Of a stretch of DNA of 64,000 nucleotides, positions 44,126-53,507 are shown in pieces. This DNA comes from Poseidonibacter antarcticus (lineage in GTDB: Bacteria; Campylobacterota; Campylobacteria; Campylobacterales; Arcobacteraceae): positions 142,054 through 206,053 of the forward strand of contig NZ_RCWF01000005.1 in NCBI RefSeq assembly GCF_003667345.1, written 5' to 3'. A model generated the notes under the pieces. That model was not told where the DNA came from and searched no databases. It worked only from the letters and a program-made list of their open reading frames with translations. How positions within the stretch are numbered: the stretch's first letter is position 1; each line of letters opens with the position of its first letter. Both the position numbers and the translations under genes were made by a program.

Positions 44126-44875
44126 ATGAAAATAGGTCTATTTATTCCCTGTTTTATGAATGAATTATATCCCGATATCTGTAAATCAACTTATAAAATA
44201 TTAAAACAACAAGGTTTGGATATTGATTATCCTTTAAATCAAACATGCTGTGGTCAGCCAATGGCAAATTCAGGTTGTTCTAAAGATATTGAAGTTTTAG
44301 CCAAACAATTTGTAAAGATATTTAAAGACTATGACTATATAGTAGCACCTAGTGGTTCTTGTGTTACAATGGTAAAAGAGCATTATGCACCATTTTTTGA
44401 TAATGATAAAGACTATAATAAAGTAAAAGCATCTATTTATGAAGTATGTGAATTTTTACATGATGTAATAAAATTAGAAAATCTAAGTTTTAACTCTTCT
44501 TTCCCTTATAAAGTAGGGGTACATAACTCTTGTCATGGACATAGAGCTTTAAAACTTGCAACTGCAAGTGAATTAAATATTCCTTATGACTCAAAATTAA
44601 AAAATCTTTTACAAAAAGTAGATGGCATTGAACTTATAAATTTAAGAAGAGAAGATGAATGCTGTGGTTTTGGTGGAACATTTGCAGTACAAGAAGAAGA
44701 TATATCAGTTGCAATGGGAAAAGATAGAATCAAAGATCACTTGGACTCAGAAGCAGTTGTAATGACAGGTGCTGATATGTCTTGTTTAATGCATATGGAT
44801 GGAATTATAAATAGAAATAATCATCCAATAAAAGTAAAACATATTGTTCAAATCCTATTAGGAGAAGAATTATGA
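44126..44875 (+). CDS. lutA: L-lactate utilisation protein LutA (LldE)
   Basis: LutA is an Fe-S subunit of the LutABC L-lactate dehydrogenase that oxidises lactate to pyruvate. The 249 residues have the two CCG (heterodisulfide-reductase-like) domains with TCCGQPMANSG near 40 and ECCGFGGTFAV near 180, plus further Cys/His ligands. It overlaps lutB by four bases. The set lutA-lutB-lutC is complete and in the usual order. Confidence 0.92.
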   Translation: MKIGLFIPCFMNELYPDICKSTYKILKQQGLDIDYPLNQTCCGQPMANSGCSKDIEVLAKQFVKIFKDYDYIVAPSGSCVTMVKEHYAPFFDNDKDYNKVKASIYEVCEFLHDVIKLENLSFNSSFPYKVGVHNSCHGHRALKLATASELNIPYDSKLKNLLQKVDGIELINLRREDECCGFGGTFAVQEEDISVAMGKDRIKDHLDSEAVVMTGADMSCLMHMDGIINRNNHPIKVKHIVQILLGEEL

Positions 44876-46245
44876 GTACTAAACATCCACAAAATGCAAA
44901 AGAATTTGTAGCAAACGATGAGAGAATGCATTGGCATGACCAAGCATTATGGTTTGTAAGAGAAAAAAGAGATGTAGCTTCTAAGACTATTCCTGAATGG
45001 GAAGAGTTACGAGAATTTGCAAAAAGAATCAAATCTCATACAATGGCAAACTTAGATATATATCTTGAAGAGTTTGAAAAAAATGCTAATAAAAAGGGAA
45101 TTACAGTTCATTATGCAAGCGATGCAAAAGAACATAATGAAATTGCCTATAAAATCTTAAAAGAAAAAAATGTAAAAAAACTGGTTAAATCAAAATCTAT
45201 GTTAACAGAAGAGTGTCACTTAAATCCATTTTTAGAAAGCAAAGGAATAGAAGTAATTGATACAGATTTAGGTGAAAGAATTGTTCAACTTAGAAATGAA
45301 CCACCATCACATATTGTATTACCAGCAATTCATCTGAAAAAAATGGATGTATCAGATACATTTCATAAATACTTAGGAACCCAAAAAGGAAATGATGATC
45401 CTACTTATTTAACAAGAGCAGCACGTGCAAGTTTAAGAGAAGATTTTCTAACTGCACAAGCAGGAATGACAGGTGTTAACTTTGCAATTGCGCAAACAGG
45501 TGGTGTTGTTGTTTGTACAAATGAAGGAAATGCTGATATGGGAGCATCTGTTCCAAAACTTCATATTGCTTCAATGGGAATTGAAAAAATAATTCCAAGA
45601 CTTGAAGATTTATCTGTATTTACAAGATTATTGGCACGAAGTGCAACTGGACAACCAATTACTTCTTATACTTCACATTTTCACGGGAGCGTTGAAGATG
45701 GAGAAATGCATATTATTATTGTTGATAATAAAAGAAGTGAATTCTTATCATCTGAAAAATATAAAAAAGCATTAAACTGTATTAGATGTGGTGCTTGTAT
45801 GAATACTTGTCCTGTCTATAGAAGATCAGGTGGTCACTCTTATGAATATGTAATTCCTGGACCAATTGGTTCAATTTTAGGTTCAGTAAAAGAACCAGAA
45901 AAACATAATACTTTACCATTTGCTTGTACTTTATGTGGTTCTTGTACAAATGTATGTCCAGTAAAAATTGATTTAGATTCGCAACTTTATGAAAGACGTC
46001 AAGATTTAAGTGAATTAAATTTGATTGATTCAAAAAAGAAAATGGCAATGAAAGTAACCGCTTGGCTAATGTCGAAACCTAAGTTATTTGATTTTGCTGG
46101 AAAAATGGCTAGAAAGATTGTACCAAAGCTTCCAGATTCAATTGTTTATAGTAAAGCAAATACATGGGGAAAACAAAGAGATATGCCAAAAATGGCAGAA
46201 AAAAGTTTTAAAGAAATGTTTGAACAAGGAGATTTAGATGACTAG
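44872..46245 (+). CDS. lutB: L-lactate utilisation protein LutB (LldF)
   Basis: LutB carries iron-sulfur clusters of the LutABC complex. The 457 residues have the LUD domain in the N-terminal part and two 4Fe-4S motifs, CIRCGACMNTCPVYR near 302 and CTLCGSCTNVCPVKI near 351. The segment AQTGGVVVCTNEGNADMG is typical of the family. It overlaps lutA by 4 and lutC by 8 bases. Confidence 0.93.
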   Translation: MSTKHPQNAKEFVANDERMHWHDQALWFVREKRDVASKTIPEWEELREFAKRIKSHTMANLDIYLEEFEKNANKKGITVHYASDAKEHNEIAYKILKEKNVKKLVKSKSMLTEECHLNPFLESKGIEVIDTDLGERIVQLRNEPPSHIVLPAIHLKKMDVSDTFHKYLGTQKGNDDPTYLTRAARASLREDFLTAQAGMTGVNFAIAQTGGVVVCTNEGNADMGASVPKLHIASMGIEKIIPRLEDLSVFTRLLARSATGQPITSYTSHFHGSVEDGEMHIIIVDNKRSEFLSSEKYKKALNCIRCGACMNTCPVYRRSGGHSYEYVIPGPIGSILGSVKEPEKHNTLPFACTLCGSCTNVCPVKIDLDSQLYERRQDLSELNLIDSKKKMAMKVTAWLMSKPKLFDFAGKMARKIVPKLPDSIVYSKANTWGKQRDMPKMAEKSFKEMFEQGDLDD

Positions 46246-46825
46246 TAAAGAAAAAATATTACAAAATATTAGAAAGAATAATGTAGTTGTTGATGTAGAA
46301 CTTCCTTCTTATGAAAATTTTGGGATAACTTTTGAAAATAAATTTGAGAAGTTCTCAACAATGATTGAAAGTGTCGGAGGGAAAGCTTTAGTAATTGATA
46401 AAAAAGATTTAGATGCAACTGTTAGAGAATTATATAAAGATGAAAAACAAATTGCTTCAAATGTTGAAGGTTTTACTTTAGGAAATTTTGATGCAAATGC
46501 CCATGATGATGCACATAATTTAAAAGACATAGATGTAGCAGTTGTAAAAGGTAATTTTGCAGTTGCTGAAAATGGTGCTATTTGGATGAAAAATGAAAAT
46601 AATAGACATCGAGCTTTATATTTTATTGCACAAAATATTGTAATTGTAATTGATGAAAAAGAAATTGTTTCAAATATGCATGAAGCATATGAAAAAATAA
46701 ATTTTGACGATATTGGATATGGAGTATTTATTTCAGGACCTTCAAAAACAGCTGATATTGAACAATCATTAGTAATTGGAGCACATGGACCAAAATCTGG
46801 TTATGTGATTTTTACAAAATCTTGA
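46238..46825 (+). CDS. lutC: L-lactate utilisation protein LutC (LldG)
   Basis: LutC is the third subunit, a LUD-domain protein of 195 residues. The segment VVKGNFAVAENGAIWM and the C-terminal GPSKTADIEQSLVIGAHGPKS are typical of the family. Its 3' end, about 30 bases, is repeated 350 bases downstream (47151-47180). Confidence 0.9.
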   Translation: MTSKEKILQNIRKNNVVVDVELPSYENFGITFENKFEKFSTMIESVGGKALVIDKKDLDATVRELYKDEKQIASNVEGFTLGNFDANAHDDAHNLKDIDVAVVKGNFAVAENGAIWMKNENNRHRALYFIAQNIVIVIDEKEIVSNMHEAYEKINFDDIGYGVFISGPSKTADIEQSLVIGAHGPKSGYVIFTKS

Positions 46826-46830
46826 TATAA
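46801..46830 (+). repeat. Direct repeat, copy 1 (lutC 3' end)
   Basis: Thirty bases at the end of lutC are repeated at 47151-47180 with a single mismatch. The copies start exactly 350 bases apart. Confidence 0.8.
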
Positions 46831-46944
46831 CGATAAAAAGTGAAATTATTTCTCTTTACTTGTAAATTCAAACAATTAATTAACAATTTATTACTAATAT
46901 TCTATAAATGGTCATGAAATTAAACAAAATATTATCTTTTTTTA

Positions 46945-47070
46945 TTTACAAACAGTCTTCTCCTACTAATTTTTCTGAATGTAATTCATATGTTTAATAT
47001 GATTTGACCATTTTATTAATACCTTCAAAAAAATTTCCATTATTATCTGAAATTATTTCATAATAAATCT
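46945..47070 (-). pseudogene. Short decayed gene fragment, possibly chemoreceptor-like
   Basis: On the minus strand one frame reads EIISDNNGNFFEGINKMVKSY then stops at 46994-46996. The adjacent frame continues TYELHSEKLVGEDCL and stops. The style of the first piece recalls the region between the sensor and signalling parts of methyl-accepting chemotaxis proteins. Both pieces are short, so the family is a guess; the split between frames suggests a frameshifted relic. Confidence 0.3.
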
Positions 47071-47150
47071 ATTACTTGTTTATTAGTATAAAGATAAATA
47101 ATTTGTGAAGTAAAAAGAAAATATATCAGTTTTCCCAATTCATAATTTAG

Positions 47151-47180
47151 TTATGTAATTTTTACAAAATCTTGATATAA
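47151..47180 (+). repeat. Direct repeat, copy 2
   Basis: The 30-base repeat of the lutC end; it differs by one base (A for G at position 8). Its right part forms the -10 box of the next gene. Confidence 0.8.
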
Positions 47181-47200
47181 TAGCTTAACAGAGGTCTTTA

Positions 47201-49393
47201 ATGAGAAAATTCATACTAATAAACTTACTTTTTTTTACATTTCTTTTTGCACAAAAGCCAAAAGAAGTCTTATTACTTCACTCATATCATAAAGGATATA
47301 TTTGGACTGATGATATTTCTAGGACTATTGAGAAAAGATTTAAGAATTACGAGAATATAGAATTAACTACAGTTTATATGGACACAAAAAAAATTGCAAA
47401 CTCCTCATACTTAGACCAACTAGCAAAACTTTATAAAAAACAATTTGAAAATAGAAATTTCGATTTAATTATTGCAAGTGATAACAGTGCTTTTGATTTT
47501 GTGATTAATTATCATACATATTTATTTGAAAATCTTCCTGTTCTTTTTTGCGGAATAAACAATTTTGACAAAGCTTTTTTAGAACAAAATTATATGAAAA
47601 AATATATGACTGGTGTTGTTGAACAAGTTGATATAGAGAAGAATTTTGAACTAATTAAACATTTACATCCAAACTTAAAGAAATTAGTAATAATAAATGA
47701 TACTTCAAAAACAGGTTATGCAATAAAAAGAGATTTAAGACCTATAATAAAAAAATATAAAAATGATTTTGAAATAGAATATATTGATGATTTAGATATT
47801 AATAATATTAGTAAAAAAGTCTCAAACTTAGGTAAAGATACTGCAATTTTATTTGTATTATTATTTAAAGATACAACAGGGAAGTACTTTACTTATAAAC
47901 AAAGTTTTAAAAAAATTAGAGAATCTAGTAATGTTCCAATTTATGGACTTTGGGATTTTTACTTAAATTATGGAATTGTAGGAGGACTTTTAACTTCAGC
48001 AATCGGTCAAGGTGAAGCTGTATCTAAAATGGCACTTGATGTATTAAATGGCAAAAAAATATCTGAAATACCAATATTAGAGAAATCTCCAAATGAATAT
48101 ATGTTTGATTATAAAGAATTAGAAAGATTTAATATAGATGTAACAAAAAATTTAAATGACTATATCATAATTAATAAACCAAGTTCTGAATATAAAGAAC
48201 TAACAAAGTTCTTTATATTAGCAATACTAATTATTATGATTCTAAGTATTATAGTGTTAACTCTTCGTGCAAATATACAAAGAAGATTAAAAGTTGAACA
48301 TGCATTATCAAATAGACTTGAATTTGATAAAGTTTTACTTGATACTATTCCAAATCCTCTTTATTATAAAAATATTGAAGGTAAATTTTTAGGATGTAAT
48401 CTAGCTTTTGCAAATTTAGTAAATGAACATAGAGATCAAGTAATTGGCAAAACTGCATTTGATTTTTTCACAAATGAGGTTGCATCAAAAAACACGATAA
48501 TTGATAAAGAATTATTAGAAACCTTTTCAACATCCACATCTGAATTTACCTATTACTCACCTTCAAATCAAATGAAACATATAATTTTAAATAAAGCAGT
48601 CTACAAAAATATTGATGGAAGTGTTGGTGGTATTGTTTGTATTATGGATGATATTACAGAACGTATTCAACAAAAACAATTTTTGATTCAACAAAGTAAA
48701 TTAGCAGAAATGGGTGATATGATAGCAGCAATTGCTCATCAATGGAATGAACCATTAGTTGAACTTTCAGCTCTTGTTCAAGATATACAAACATCATATT
48801 TATTAAAAGAATTGAAAGATATAGAAGTTAATGATTTTGTAAATGATTCTATGGTTCAAATTAAATATATGTCAAGAACACTAAATGATTTTAGAAACTT
48901 TTTAAAACCATCAACAAAGAAAAAGCTATTTTCAATATCTAAAGCTTTAAGTGATATTAATGAAATTATAGGAAAACAAGTGTTTTATTCAAATATTGAA
49001 ATGACTTTTAATTATATAAATGAAAATGAAGAACTTTTAATATACGGCTATGAGAATGAATTTAAACAAGTTTTATTAAACTTAATAAATAATGCAAAAA
49101 ATAAAATTATCCAAAAACATTCAGATAATAATCACAAAGGAAATATAATCATAAATATCAAAAGGACAACAAATCATAATATAATAGAAATTATTGATGA
49201 TGCAGGTAAAATTGATGAAAATATTATACACTCAATTTTTCAGCCTTATTTTACAACTAAAAATAATGGGACAGGATTAGGACTTTATATGGCAAAAGTA
49301 ATTATTGAAGATAAAATGAGGGGAACTATAAGAGTGAGAAATGAAGATGATAATGTAATTTTTACAATTAAACTACCTCATAAAAAGGCTTAA
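47201..49393 (+). CDS. Sensor histidine kinase with ABC-substrate-binding-like periplasmic domain and PAS
   Basis: The 730-residue protein has a signal peptide (RKFILINLLFFTFLFA), a periplasmic domain of about 300 residues resembling the ABC_sub_bind family (KEVLLLHSYHKGYIWTDDI, FDLIIASDNSAFDFV, VPIYGLWDFYLNYG), one TM segment near 335-358, a PAS domain (about 375-490) and kinase domains. The phospho-acceptor is H513 in AHQWNEP and the ATP site includes NGTGLGLYMAKV. The position between lutABC and the TRAP genes makes lactate or another TRAP ligand a reasonable signal, but this is inferred. Confidence 0.85.
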   Translation: MRKFILINLLFFTFLFAQKPKEVLLLHSYHKGYIWTDDISRTIEKRFKNYENIELTTVYMDTKKIANSSYLDQLAKLYKKQFENRNFDLIIASDNSAFDFVINYHTYLFENLPVLFCGINNFDKAFLEQNYMKKYMTGVVEQVDIEKNFELIKHLHPNLKKLVIINDTSKTGYAIKRDLRPIIKKYKNDFEIEYIDDLDINNISKKVSNLGKDTAILFVLLFKDTTGKYFTYKQSFKKIRESSNVPIYGLWDFYLNYGIVGGLLTSAIGQGEAVSKMALDVLNGKKISEIPILEKSPNEYMFDYKELERFNIDVTKNLNDYIIINKPSSEYKELTKFFILAILIIMILSIIVLTLRANIQRRLKVEHALSNRLEFDKVLLDTIPNPLYYKNIEGKFLGCNLAFANLVNEHRDQVIGKTAFDFFTNEVASKNTIIDKELLETFSTSTSEFTYYSPSNQMKHIILNKAVYKNIDGSVGGIVCIMDDITERIQQKQFLIQQSKLAEMGDMIAAIAHQWNEPLVELSALVQDIQTSYLLKELKDIEVNDFVNDSMVQIKYMSRTLNDFRNFLKPSTKKKLFSISKALSDINEIIGKQVFYSNIEMTFNYINENEELLIYGYENEFKQVLLNLINNAKNKIIQKHSDNNHKGNIIINIKRTTNHNIIEIIDDAGKIDENIIHSIFQPYFTTKNNGTGLGLYMAKVIIEDKMRGTIRVRNEDDNVIFTIKLPHKKA

Positions 49394-49394
49394 G

Positions 49395-50039
49395 ATGAAG
49401 ATTCTGCTACTAGAAGATAATAAAAAGTTAAATGATACTATTAGTAAAAGATTAAGACTTAAAGACTACAAAGTTCAATCATGTTTAGATGGAGCAGAAG
49501 CCTTGGAAAGAATCGCTGATGGCTATAGTTGTTTTATATTAGATATAAATGTCCCAAATGTTGATGGAATTAAAATTCTTAAAAAAATAAGAGAATATTA
49601 CAAAGAGATACCAGTGATTATCATATCAGCTAGTGTAGAACTTGATGATATCAAACAATCATATGATTTTGGTTGTAATGATTATCTAAAAAAACCTTTT
49701 TTTATTGATGAATTAGAGATCAAAATAGAAAAACTTTGTAAAATACAAGATAACTTAATCTATTTTGATACAAATTGTTATTTTGATTATAAATCATCTT
49801 TAATTGTAATAAATAAAAAAGAACAAAGATTAACCAAAAAAGAAAGACTACTGTTAAATCTTTTTTTAACAAAAAAAAATCAAGTTTTATCATATCAAGT
49901 AATAGAAAATTACGTTTGGGAAGGAAGTTTTGCATCATTAGAATCTATTAGAAGTTTAATAAGACGATTAAGAAAGATTCTATCTAATGACTATATCCAA
50001 ACTGTAGTTGATACTGGATATATATTTAAAAATATTTAA
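49395..50039 (+). CDS. OmpR-family response regulator
   Basis: The 214-residue regulator has a receiver domain (E7-D8, phospho-acceptor D50 in FILDINVPNVDG, Lys in LKKPF) and a C-terminal winged helix (ESIRSLIRRLRKIL... VVDTGYIF). It starts 1 base after the kinase gene, so they form a pair. It most likely controls the adjacent TRAP genes and perhaps lutABC. Confidence 0.88.
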   Translation: MKILLLEDNKKLNDTISKRLRLKDYKVQSCLDGAEALERIADGYSCFILDINVPNVDGIKILKKIREYYKEIPVIIISASVELDDIKQSYDFGCNDYLKKPFFIDELEIKIEKLCKIQDNLIYFDTNCYFDYKSSLIVINKKEQRLTKKERLLLNLFLTKKNQVLSYQVIENYVWEGSFASLESIRSLIRRLRKILSNDYIQTVVDTGYIFKNI

Positions 50040-50115
50040 TAGTAGTAAAAATATCATATAATTATCACATGGTATTGTTAAACTTGTTAGATAACAAATC
50101 TAAGGAGAAATGATA

Positions 50116-51180
50116 ATGTTAAAAACTACTACAAAACTACTTGTTACAACAGCTCTATTGGCTGGTCTTGCAACTACAGCTAATGCTGCAAAGACTTATA
50201 AATGGAAGCTAGCAACTACATGGGGTTCAACATTAACTCCATTTATTGACTCACCTAATAATATGGCGAAACTAGTTGAAGAAATGTCAGATGGGCAATT
50301 CAAAATTAGAGTTGATGCTGCAAATAAGCATAAAGCTGCTTTTGGTATTCTAGATATGGTTAAAGGTGGTCAATATGATATGGGTCACTCTGCATCATAT
50401 TATTGGAAAGGTAAAGATATTGATACTTTACCTTTTACAACAATGCCATTTGGTATGACTGCACCTGAGCAGTATGCATGGTTCTACTACGGTGGTGGTT
50501 TAGAATTAATGCAAAAAGCATATAAAAAACATAAGGTTTTATCTTTCCCTGGTGGAAACACAGGAAATCAAATGGGTGGTTGGTTCAGAAAAGAAATCAA
50601 ATCACTTGATGATTTAAAAGGTCTTAAAATGAGAATTCCTGGTTTTGCAGGAGAAGTTATGGCTAAACTTGGTGTTCAAGTTACAAATATTGCTCCAGGT
50701 GAATTATATACTTCACTTGAACGAAGTACTATTGATGCATTAGAATGGGTAGGCCCTGGAATGGACATCAAAATGGGATTCCATAAAATTGCACCTTATT
50801 ATTATACAGGTTGGCATGAACCAGCGACAGAATTACAATTTTTGGTAAATAAAAAATCTTATAATAAATTACCAAAACATTTACAACAAATTTTACTTAC
50901 AGCTATGAAAGTAAGTTCTTATGATATGTATATCCAAAATTATCATATGAGTAGTGAAGCTTGGTCAACAATGACAAGTGAATTCCCAAATATTAAAATT
51001 AAAACTTTCCCAAAACCAGTAATGGATGCTATGAAGAAAGCAAATAAAGAGCTATTAGTTGAAAAAGCTAAAGATCATCCTTTATTAAAAGAAGTTTTAG
51101 ATTCTCAAGCAGCTTATCAAAAGAAAGCTAGAGAATGGACAAAAATGTCTGACTATTTATACTTAAAAGACAACTTATAA
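50116..51180 (+). CDS. dctP: TRAP transporter substrate-binding protein DctP (with permease)
   Basis: This is the third member of the TakP-like family in the window and the one adjacent to its permease. I choose ATG 50116, 8 bases after AAGGAG, over the ATG at 50110, which lies only 2 bases from the SD. The 354 residues have a signal peptide ending TTANAA, then KLATTWGSTLTPFIDSP, ASYYWKGKDIDTLPFTTMP, NTGNQMGGWFRKEIKSLDD and EWVGPGMDIKMGFHK. Family members with this pattern bind 2-oxoacids or lactate. A 28-base perfect palindrome follows. Confidence 0.9.
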   Translation: MLKTTTKLLVTTALLAGLATTANAAKTYKWKLATTWGSTLTPFIDSPNNMAKLVEEMSDGQFKIRVDAANKHKAAFGILDMVKGGQYDMGHSASYYWKGKDIDTLPFTTMPFGMTAPEQYAWFYYGGGLELMQKAYKKHKVLSFPGGNTGNQMGGWFRKEIKSLDDLKGLKMRIPGFAGEVMAKLGVQVTNIAPGELYTSLERSTIDALEWVGPGMDIKMGFHKIAPYYYTGWHEPATELQFLVNKKSYNKLPKHLQQILLTAMKVSSYDMYIQNYHMSSEAWSTMTSEFPNIKIKTFPKPVMDAMKKANKELLVEKAKDHPLLKEVLDSQAAYQKKAREWTKMSDYLYLKDNL

Positions 51181-51187
51181 TATTTAA

Positions 51188-51215
51188 TTTCTAACCCTTT
51201 ATAAAGGGTTAGAAA
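51188..51215 (+). terminator. Perfect stem between dctP and dctQM
   Basis: A 14-bp arm TTTCTAACCCTTTA pairs completely with TAAAGGGTTAGAAA, eight bases after the dctP stop. It could be a partial terminator that gives more binding protein than permease, as is common in such operons. Confidence 0.6.
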
Positions 51216-51249
51216 ACTTAATTAAAACTAATTTAAAACTATATATAGA

Positions 51250-51255
51250 TATAAT
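51250..51255 (+). promoter_or_regulatory. -10 box upstream of dctQ
   Basis: TATAAT lies about 66 bases before the dctQ ATG at 51321, so dctQM may also have its own promoter. Confidence 0.35.
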
Positions 51256-51320
51256 AAGTTTACTAAATGTATAAAATACTACGTTTACTTAACTTATTGT
51301 AAATTTCAAAAAGGATTATT

Positions 51321-51929
51321 ATGCTGTTAAAACTAGAGCGCGGTTTTGATAAATTTGCCAATATTGTAGGGGCTTTTACTGCAATCGTAATGGTATTAAT
51401 GATTTTAAATGTATCTTATGATGTTGTAATGAGATATTTTTTTAGATCAGGAAGTATTGCTATGCAAGAGATGGAATGGCATCTATTCTCTGTAATTATT
51501 CTATTAGGTATTTCTTATACCTTAAAAGAAGATGCACATGTTAGAGTTGACTTAATCTACGATAGATTAACTGAAAAGAAAAAAGCAAGAATAAATATGA
51601 TTGGGGCGATTTTATTTATTTTGCCAGTTGCTTTATTAATAGGTATTGAATCAATACCTTATGTTGTAGAAGCTTATAACTCAAATGAGCAAAGTGGTGA
51701 TCCAGGTGGACTTACAAATAGATGGATTGTAAAATCTCTTATACCTATGTCATTTTTCTTCCTTATTATTACAACAATTGGTTTTTTCATAAAAAATCTA
51801 AATGTATATAAAGGTAATCATCCTACAGAAAAAGGTCACATAAAAAATGAAATTGATAATTTAAAAAGTCAATTAAATGAACATAAACATCATATAGTTG
51901 ATATTGATGAAAAAGGAGAAAACAAATGA
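51321..51929 (+). CDS. dctQ: TRAP transporter small permease DctQ
   Basis: The 202-residue small membrane subunit has four hydrophobic segments (about 15-38, 50-70, 92-115, 137-160) and the family pattern YFFRSGSIAMQEMEWHLFSVIILLG around segment 2. The C-terminal tail of about 45 charged residues (KGHIKNEIDNLKSQ...) is longer than in many DctQ proteins and probably a cytoplasmic coiled coil. It overlaps dctM by four bases. Confidence 0.9.
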   Translation: MLLKLERGFDKFANIVGAFTAIVMVLMILNVSYDVVMRYFFRSGSIAMQEMEWHLFSVIILLGISYTLKEDAHVRVDLIYDRLTEKKKARINMIGAILFILPVALLIGIESIPYVVEAYNSNEQSGDPGGLTNRWIVKSLIPMSFFFLIITTIGFFIKNLNVYKGNHPTEKGHIKNEIDNLKSQLNEHKHHIVDIDEKGENK

Positions 51930-53284
51930 TTGGTATTCTTATGTTCTTTGCTGCACTAGGAATGTTACTATTTGGTTTTCCAGTAGCATTTACTTTTGCA
52001 GCAGTTTCTTTACTTTTTGGAATAATTGCAGGAATCGTTGAGATTGGTTTTGATGATGGATTTATGAGTATTTTTGAAGGTATAGAAGAGGGTCTTTCTA
52101 TGTTTGATTTTATGCCTTATAGAATAATGTCAATAATGCAAAATACTATCTTAATGGCTGTACCTATGTTTATTTTTATGGGTATTATTTTACAAAAAAC
52201 TGGACTTGCTGAAAAACTTTTAGAATCTATGGGATTCTTATTTGGTGAAATCAGAGGTGGAGTTGCAATTTCAACTGTTTTAGTAGGAAGTTTATTAGCA
52301 GCATCTACAGGTGTTGTTGGAGCATCAGTTGTTGCAATGGGAGTTATTTCACTTCCTGTTATGATGAAATACAAATACAATGTTCCATTAGCAACAGGTA
52401 CTATTTGTGCTTCTGGAACATTAGGACAAATCATTCCACCATCTATTGTTTTAATCATCCTAGGAGATGTTTTCCAAGTACCAGTTGGTGATTTATTCCA
52501 AGCAGCTATTGGACCAGGTCTTGCACTTATTGCTGCATATATCTTATTTATTTTAATTATTTCATATTTCAAAAAAGATATGGCACCAGCTATTCCAAAA
52601 GATGAATCAAGAGGTTCTAAGAAAAAACAAGTAATGGTTGCATTAATGGCAATTATTCCTTCACTTACTCTTATAATTATGGTTTTAGGTTCAATTTTTG
52701 CAGGAGTTGCAACACCAACGGAATCTTCAGCAGTAGGGTGTATTGGAGCAGTATTCTTAGCAATTGCATATAGAAGTTTTTCATTTGATATGGTAAAAGA
52801 AGCAGCTTTTGAATCAGTAAAAATTACTTCAATGGTATTTGGTATCTTAATTGGTGCAACAGCATTCTCTATGGTATTTACTTATACAGGTGGAGATGAA
52901 TTAGTTGAACACTTTATGATGAACTTACCTGGTGATGAAAAATTTGCATTTATTTTATTCACAATGTTAGCAATTTTTGTTTTAGGATTCTTTATTGATT
53001 TCGTTGAGATATCATATATTATTGTTCCTATTCTTGTTCCTATTGCAATGAATTTAGATATAAATCCTGTTTGGTTTGCAATATTAATTGCAATGAATTT
53101 ACAAACATCTTTTTTAACACCACCATTTGGGTTCTCCCTTTTCTATCTAAAAGGTGTTGTTCCAAGTAGTGTAAGAACAATTGATATTTATAAAGGTGTG
53201 TTACCATTTATTTTTATTCAAGTAACTGTTTTAGTATTATTAGTATTTTATCCAGAACTATTTGGAATAAGTGCTAGTTCATAA
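51926..53284 (+). CDS. dctM: TRAP transporter large permease DctM
   Basis: The 452-residue large permease has about twelve membrane segments, with family marks FFALLG-like MFFAALGMLLFGFPVAF at the N-terminus, GSLLAASTGVVGASVVAMGVI, ICASGTLGQIIPPSIVLI and LQTSFLTPPFGFSLFYLKG late. It is a sodium-dependent symporter together with DctPQ. It starts inside the end of dctQ. Confidence 0.93.
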   Translation: MIGILMFFAALGMLLFGFPVAFTFAAVSLLFGIIAGIVEIGFDDGFMSIFEGIEEGLSMFDFMPYRIMSIMQNTILMAVPMFIFMGIILQKTGLAEKLLESMGFLFGEIRGGVAISTVLVGSLLAASTGVVGASVVAMGVISLPVMMKYKYNVPLATGTICASGTLGQIIPPSIVLIILGDVFQVPVGDLFQAAIGPGLALIAAYILFILIISYFKKDMAPAIPKDESRGSKKKQVMVALMAIIPSLTLIIMVLGSIFAGVATPTESSAVGCIGAVFLAIAYRSFSFDMVKEAAFESVKITSMVFGILIGATAFSMVFTYTGGDELVEHFMMNLPGDEKFAFILFTMLAIFVLGFFIDFVEISYIIVPILVPIAMNLDINPVWFAILIAMNLQTSFLTPPFGFSLFYLKGVVPSSVRTIDIYKGVLPFIFIQVTVLVLLVFYPELFGISASS

Positions 53285-53290
53285 CTTATA

Positions 53291-53312
53291 GTAAAAGGCG
53301 CTCGCCTTTTAC
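53291..53312 (+). terminator. Terminator hairpin after dctM
   Basis: A 10-bp perfect stem GTAAAAGGCG/CGCCTTTTAC with a 2-base loop lies 6 bases after the dctM stop. Confidence 0.7.
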
Positions 53313-53335
53313 ATAAAATCAATAAGAGAAGTAAA

Positions 53336-53455
53336 ATGAAAGATAAAAGTTATTTTAAATTAATCAGTAATATTATTTTTAAAATAAAAGATAAAATGTT
53401 TGCTTTTATTTATGATAAACAACAAAGAATATATACAGTACCAAGACTAGAGTAA
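53336..53455 (+). CDS. Small ORF, 39 residues, function unknown
   Basis: An ORF between the dctM terminator and the flavoprotein gene begins at ATG 53336 and ends at TAA 53453-53455. It is preceded by AAGAGAAG about 6 bases upstream. The product is basic (MKDKSYFKLISNIIFKIKDK, then YDKQQRIYTVPRLE) with a central hydrophobic patch. Coding status is uncertain; there is no similar gene I recognise. Confidence 0.3.
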   Translation: MKDKSYFKLISNIIFKIKDKMFAFIYDKQQRIYTVPRLE

Positions 53456-53483
53456 TATTAATCCTTTTTTTTCATATAGCAAA

Positions 53484-53489
53484 TATAAT
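53484..53489 (+). promoter_or_regulatory. -10 box of the D-lactate dehydrogenase-like gene
   Basis: TATAAT lies 18 bases before the ATG at 53508, with AAAGGA between. Confidence 0.45.
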
Positions 53490-53507
53490 AAACTTAAAGG
53501 ATATAAA

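Larger units (their letters stand above)
46826..47200. other. 375-base gap with a duplicated flank and a gene remnant
   Basis: No intact gene was found in this gap. It contains a degraded coding fragment on the minus strand (about 46945-47070), an inverted repeat ATAAATGGTCA/TGACCATTTTA (46906-46916 and 47003-47013, imperfect) and the second copy of the lutC end (47151-47180), which supplies a TATAAT at 47176-47181 for the two-component genes. Confidence 0.6.

Noticed and set aside
46309..46530. Minus-strand ORF inside lutC
   Set aside because: It lies fully inside a clear lutC gene and shows no family features.
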